Source of the DNA: Nemertoderma westbladi
Lineage: Eukaryota; Xenacoelomorpha; Nemertodermatida; Nemertodermatidae
Assembly: GCA_032718475.1 (NCBI GenBank)
Contig: JAUCBJ010008664.1
Location: 1-32,002, forward strand
Length of the DNA stretch: 32,002 nt
Direction of reading: 5' to 3'
The stretch's first letter is position 1. Each line of letters begins with the position of its first letter. Of the stretch, positions 30,445-32,002 are shown piece by piece. Made by a program: the position numbers and the translations under genes. A model generated the notes under the pieces. That model did no database searches. It saw only the letters and a list, made by a program, of their open reading frames with translations, and was not told the DNA's origin.

Positions 30445-31944
30445 TTCTCGACTAATGTAAAGGCTGCCATCGTCTGTCCTTTGCTTTGACCGAACTTAAT
30501 TGGTGTTTCCTTGCATTGGTTAGCTCTATGTCCACCTGTCACACATCGAGGACAGATGAAGTGATGAAGTGCGTTCGTGTGTAATTGGCATTTGTTGTTT
30601 GGGTTATAGCCATCCTTGTATAGTACGCTGCGTATCGCATTTGCGTTCGTACCTAGATCCCTACTGTTCTTATTGTTTGGGTTCGGCCTACTGGGCGTGA
30701 TGGGGTTATGTTTATTTGTGTTGTTATTCTTCCCCTGTCCGCTCCATGGTGTGGCCCTACCCTTGGCTACATGTGGACTAGTAGTCCCCTGTGTCGCTGA
30801 GTATGGCAGCGATTGTCTGAGCTTTGGCAATGCGTTCGCCGCGTTGTGTTCTGGTTTCGGCCTATTGTATTCGGTCTTTGGCCACTTTCCCAGACTATCC
30901 TCGCTATAGACTGGGTCTGTGATCAATTCGGCTTTATAGTTTAGGAAGCTCGACATTTCTTCTAGGCCCGGTTCCGCACCCTTCCTCTCTCGAGTGGAGA
31001 AAGCGATTTTCCTCCACTTGTTGCGCAGCCAGATCGGTAGTGCCTGAGCTATCGTGGTGATGTTATTAGATGCGTTGAGTTTGTATGGCGCGTCTAGCGT
31101 CTTTAACACAATTAGCGCCTTCTTGACGTTGTTCGCCATCGTCTTTATGCTAACGGGGTTATCCTGTAGGCCACCCGATGTTATACCTCTCAGGGTTTGC
31201 CGGATGATCTTGGCCGGGTGCCCGCACTCCATGTCTAGCGCCCGCCATGCTGTCGTGAAGCCACCCTTGATACCCTGGTACTGCCTCACGATGTCGTATG
31301 CTGGGCCTCCTGTATACACCTGTAGATATTTTAGGCACTCCACCTGCGTCAGGTTCTTCGTCAATATTTTATTGCTGTACATGCGCCGAAATTGCAGGTA
31401 TTCTTCCGGCCTACTTCCAACGAATTTAAATGGCTCTACGGGTGGTAACTCGATCCTGGTCTTTAATGCATCGATTAATGTAGCCATTCCCATCGCCTGT
31501 GCTTCCAATGGGTTCGATGGATGCTGTACAGATTCTCCCGTTGGGTGCAGTCCGCCCGTCCTATCTGTTGCCCTTCTCTGTATCGGGTATATCATTAGGG
31601 GTAGCGGCCCCCCTCATATTTCCGTGTTGCATGATCTGTTCTCGTCCAGGGGGTTCGATGTTCTTATTCCTGTTTGAGTATATTGTTGATATTGTAATGG
31701 GGGAATGTCACCCTGCCCCCCCCCCCCCCCCCCCCCCTACCGGTATGTTTGGTACTGGGGTTGATGTTAATATATTGGGGCCCATGCACCTATCCGCAAT
31801 AGCTCTCCCCTCTCCTGGATATATGTTATGTCCTTGCATGCTATAGTCATACTGTTGTGCTGGTACCGGTATAGGCCTATCCACTTCTGGCCTACCTACC
31901 GGTATGTACTCCGCAACTTCTGGGTTTAATCCCGTCGCCTGCAC
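30387..31944 (-). pseudogene. BEL/Pao Gag with one CCHC zinc knuckle
   Basis: From 31595 a 402-residue frame holds a Gag core (PPVEPFKFVGSRPEEYLQF, LKYLQVYTGGPAYDIV) and a zinc knuckle CPRCVTGGHRANQC near 30550. The Asn/Pro-rich region before it is basic. The N-terminal part (31944-31708) lies in another frame and ends in a Gly run encoded by a 22-base homopolymer. Whether translation starts at 31595 or further right, through a now shifted frame, cannot be decided. Confidence 0.82.
31716..31737. repeat. C22 homopolymer
   Basis: Twenty-two C on the plus strand (G on the coding strand) within the N-terminal Gag region. It separates two reading frames; length error or slippage there could cause the apparent frameshift. 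Confidence 0.9.
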
Positions 31945-32002
31945 TGCCCTATCGCCTTCGCCTACATTATCTCTCCCAGCATGGCCTATAGTATGTGCAG
32001 TA

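Larger units (their letters stand above)
26577..32002 (-). mobile_element. BEL/Pao retrotransposon, decayed, 5' end beyond the window
   Basis: Gag, protease, RT, RNase H and integrase occur in that order right to left, the BEL/Pao order. At least five frameshifts or stops interrupt the coding region. The 5' LTR would lie right of 32002. It differs from the left-window BEL/Pao Gag in sequence and in having a single visible zinc knuckle, so it belongs to a different lineage. Confidence 0.9.

Overview
The window looks like nuclear DNA of an animal, most likely a marine invertebrate. Two things point there: it carries BEL/Pao retrotransposons, known only from metazoans, and a gene with a caspase domain and two death-effector-like (DED) folds, which are also metazoan. 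Long C and G homopolymer tracts, many diverged mobile elements, and frequent 8-base palindromes (TACCGGTA, TAGGCCTA) fit a large repeat-rich genome. The species cannot be named from this sequence.

Layout from left to right. (1) 1-3517, minus strand: a long open frame that runs off the left edge, the Gag part of a BEL/Pao element with an unusually long N-terminal extension. (2) 3518-8458: AT-rich noncoding DNA with two tandem duplications. (3) 8459-12727, minus strand: a decayed but structurally complete Ty3/gypsy element of CsRn1 type, with two LTRs, a tRNA-Trp-like primer site, a polypurine tract and gag, protease, RT, RNase H and integrase remnants. (4) 12825-15617, plus strand: the only intact non-transposon gene, a 930-residue single-exon protein with the order caspase, seven-blade WD40-like propeller, repetitive linker, DED, DED. 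This is caspase-8 turned around with an Apaf-1-like propeller in the middle, and it is the main discovery candidate. (5) 15618-23042: noncoding DNA with MITE-like elements, tandem repeats and homopolymer tracts. (6) 23043-25432, minus strand: a broken gene for a protein with a DEDD 3'-5' exonuclease-like domain followed by three CCHC zinc knuckles. (7) 25866-26420: a minisatellite built on TACTAAC and GGTACTACGTACC. (8) 26577 to the right edge, minus strand: a second, frameshifted BEL/Pao element covering gag, protease, RT, RNase H and integrase.

How the parts may relate. The caspase gene starts 97 bp from the outer edge of the gypsy 5' LTR and is transcribed away from it. Its parts suggest a one-chain death-signalling molecule: the propeller would sense a ligand, the C-terminal DEDs would bind FADD-like or caspase-8-like partners, and the N-terminal caspase would be the effector. 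That is inference. The exonuclease/zinc-knuckle gene lies on the same strand as the right-hand BEL/Pao element and just downstream of its pol; whether it is an extra ORF of that element, a separate element or a decayed host gene is unresolved.
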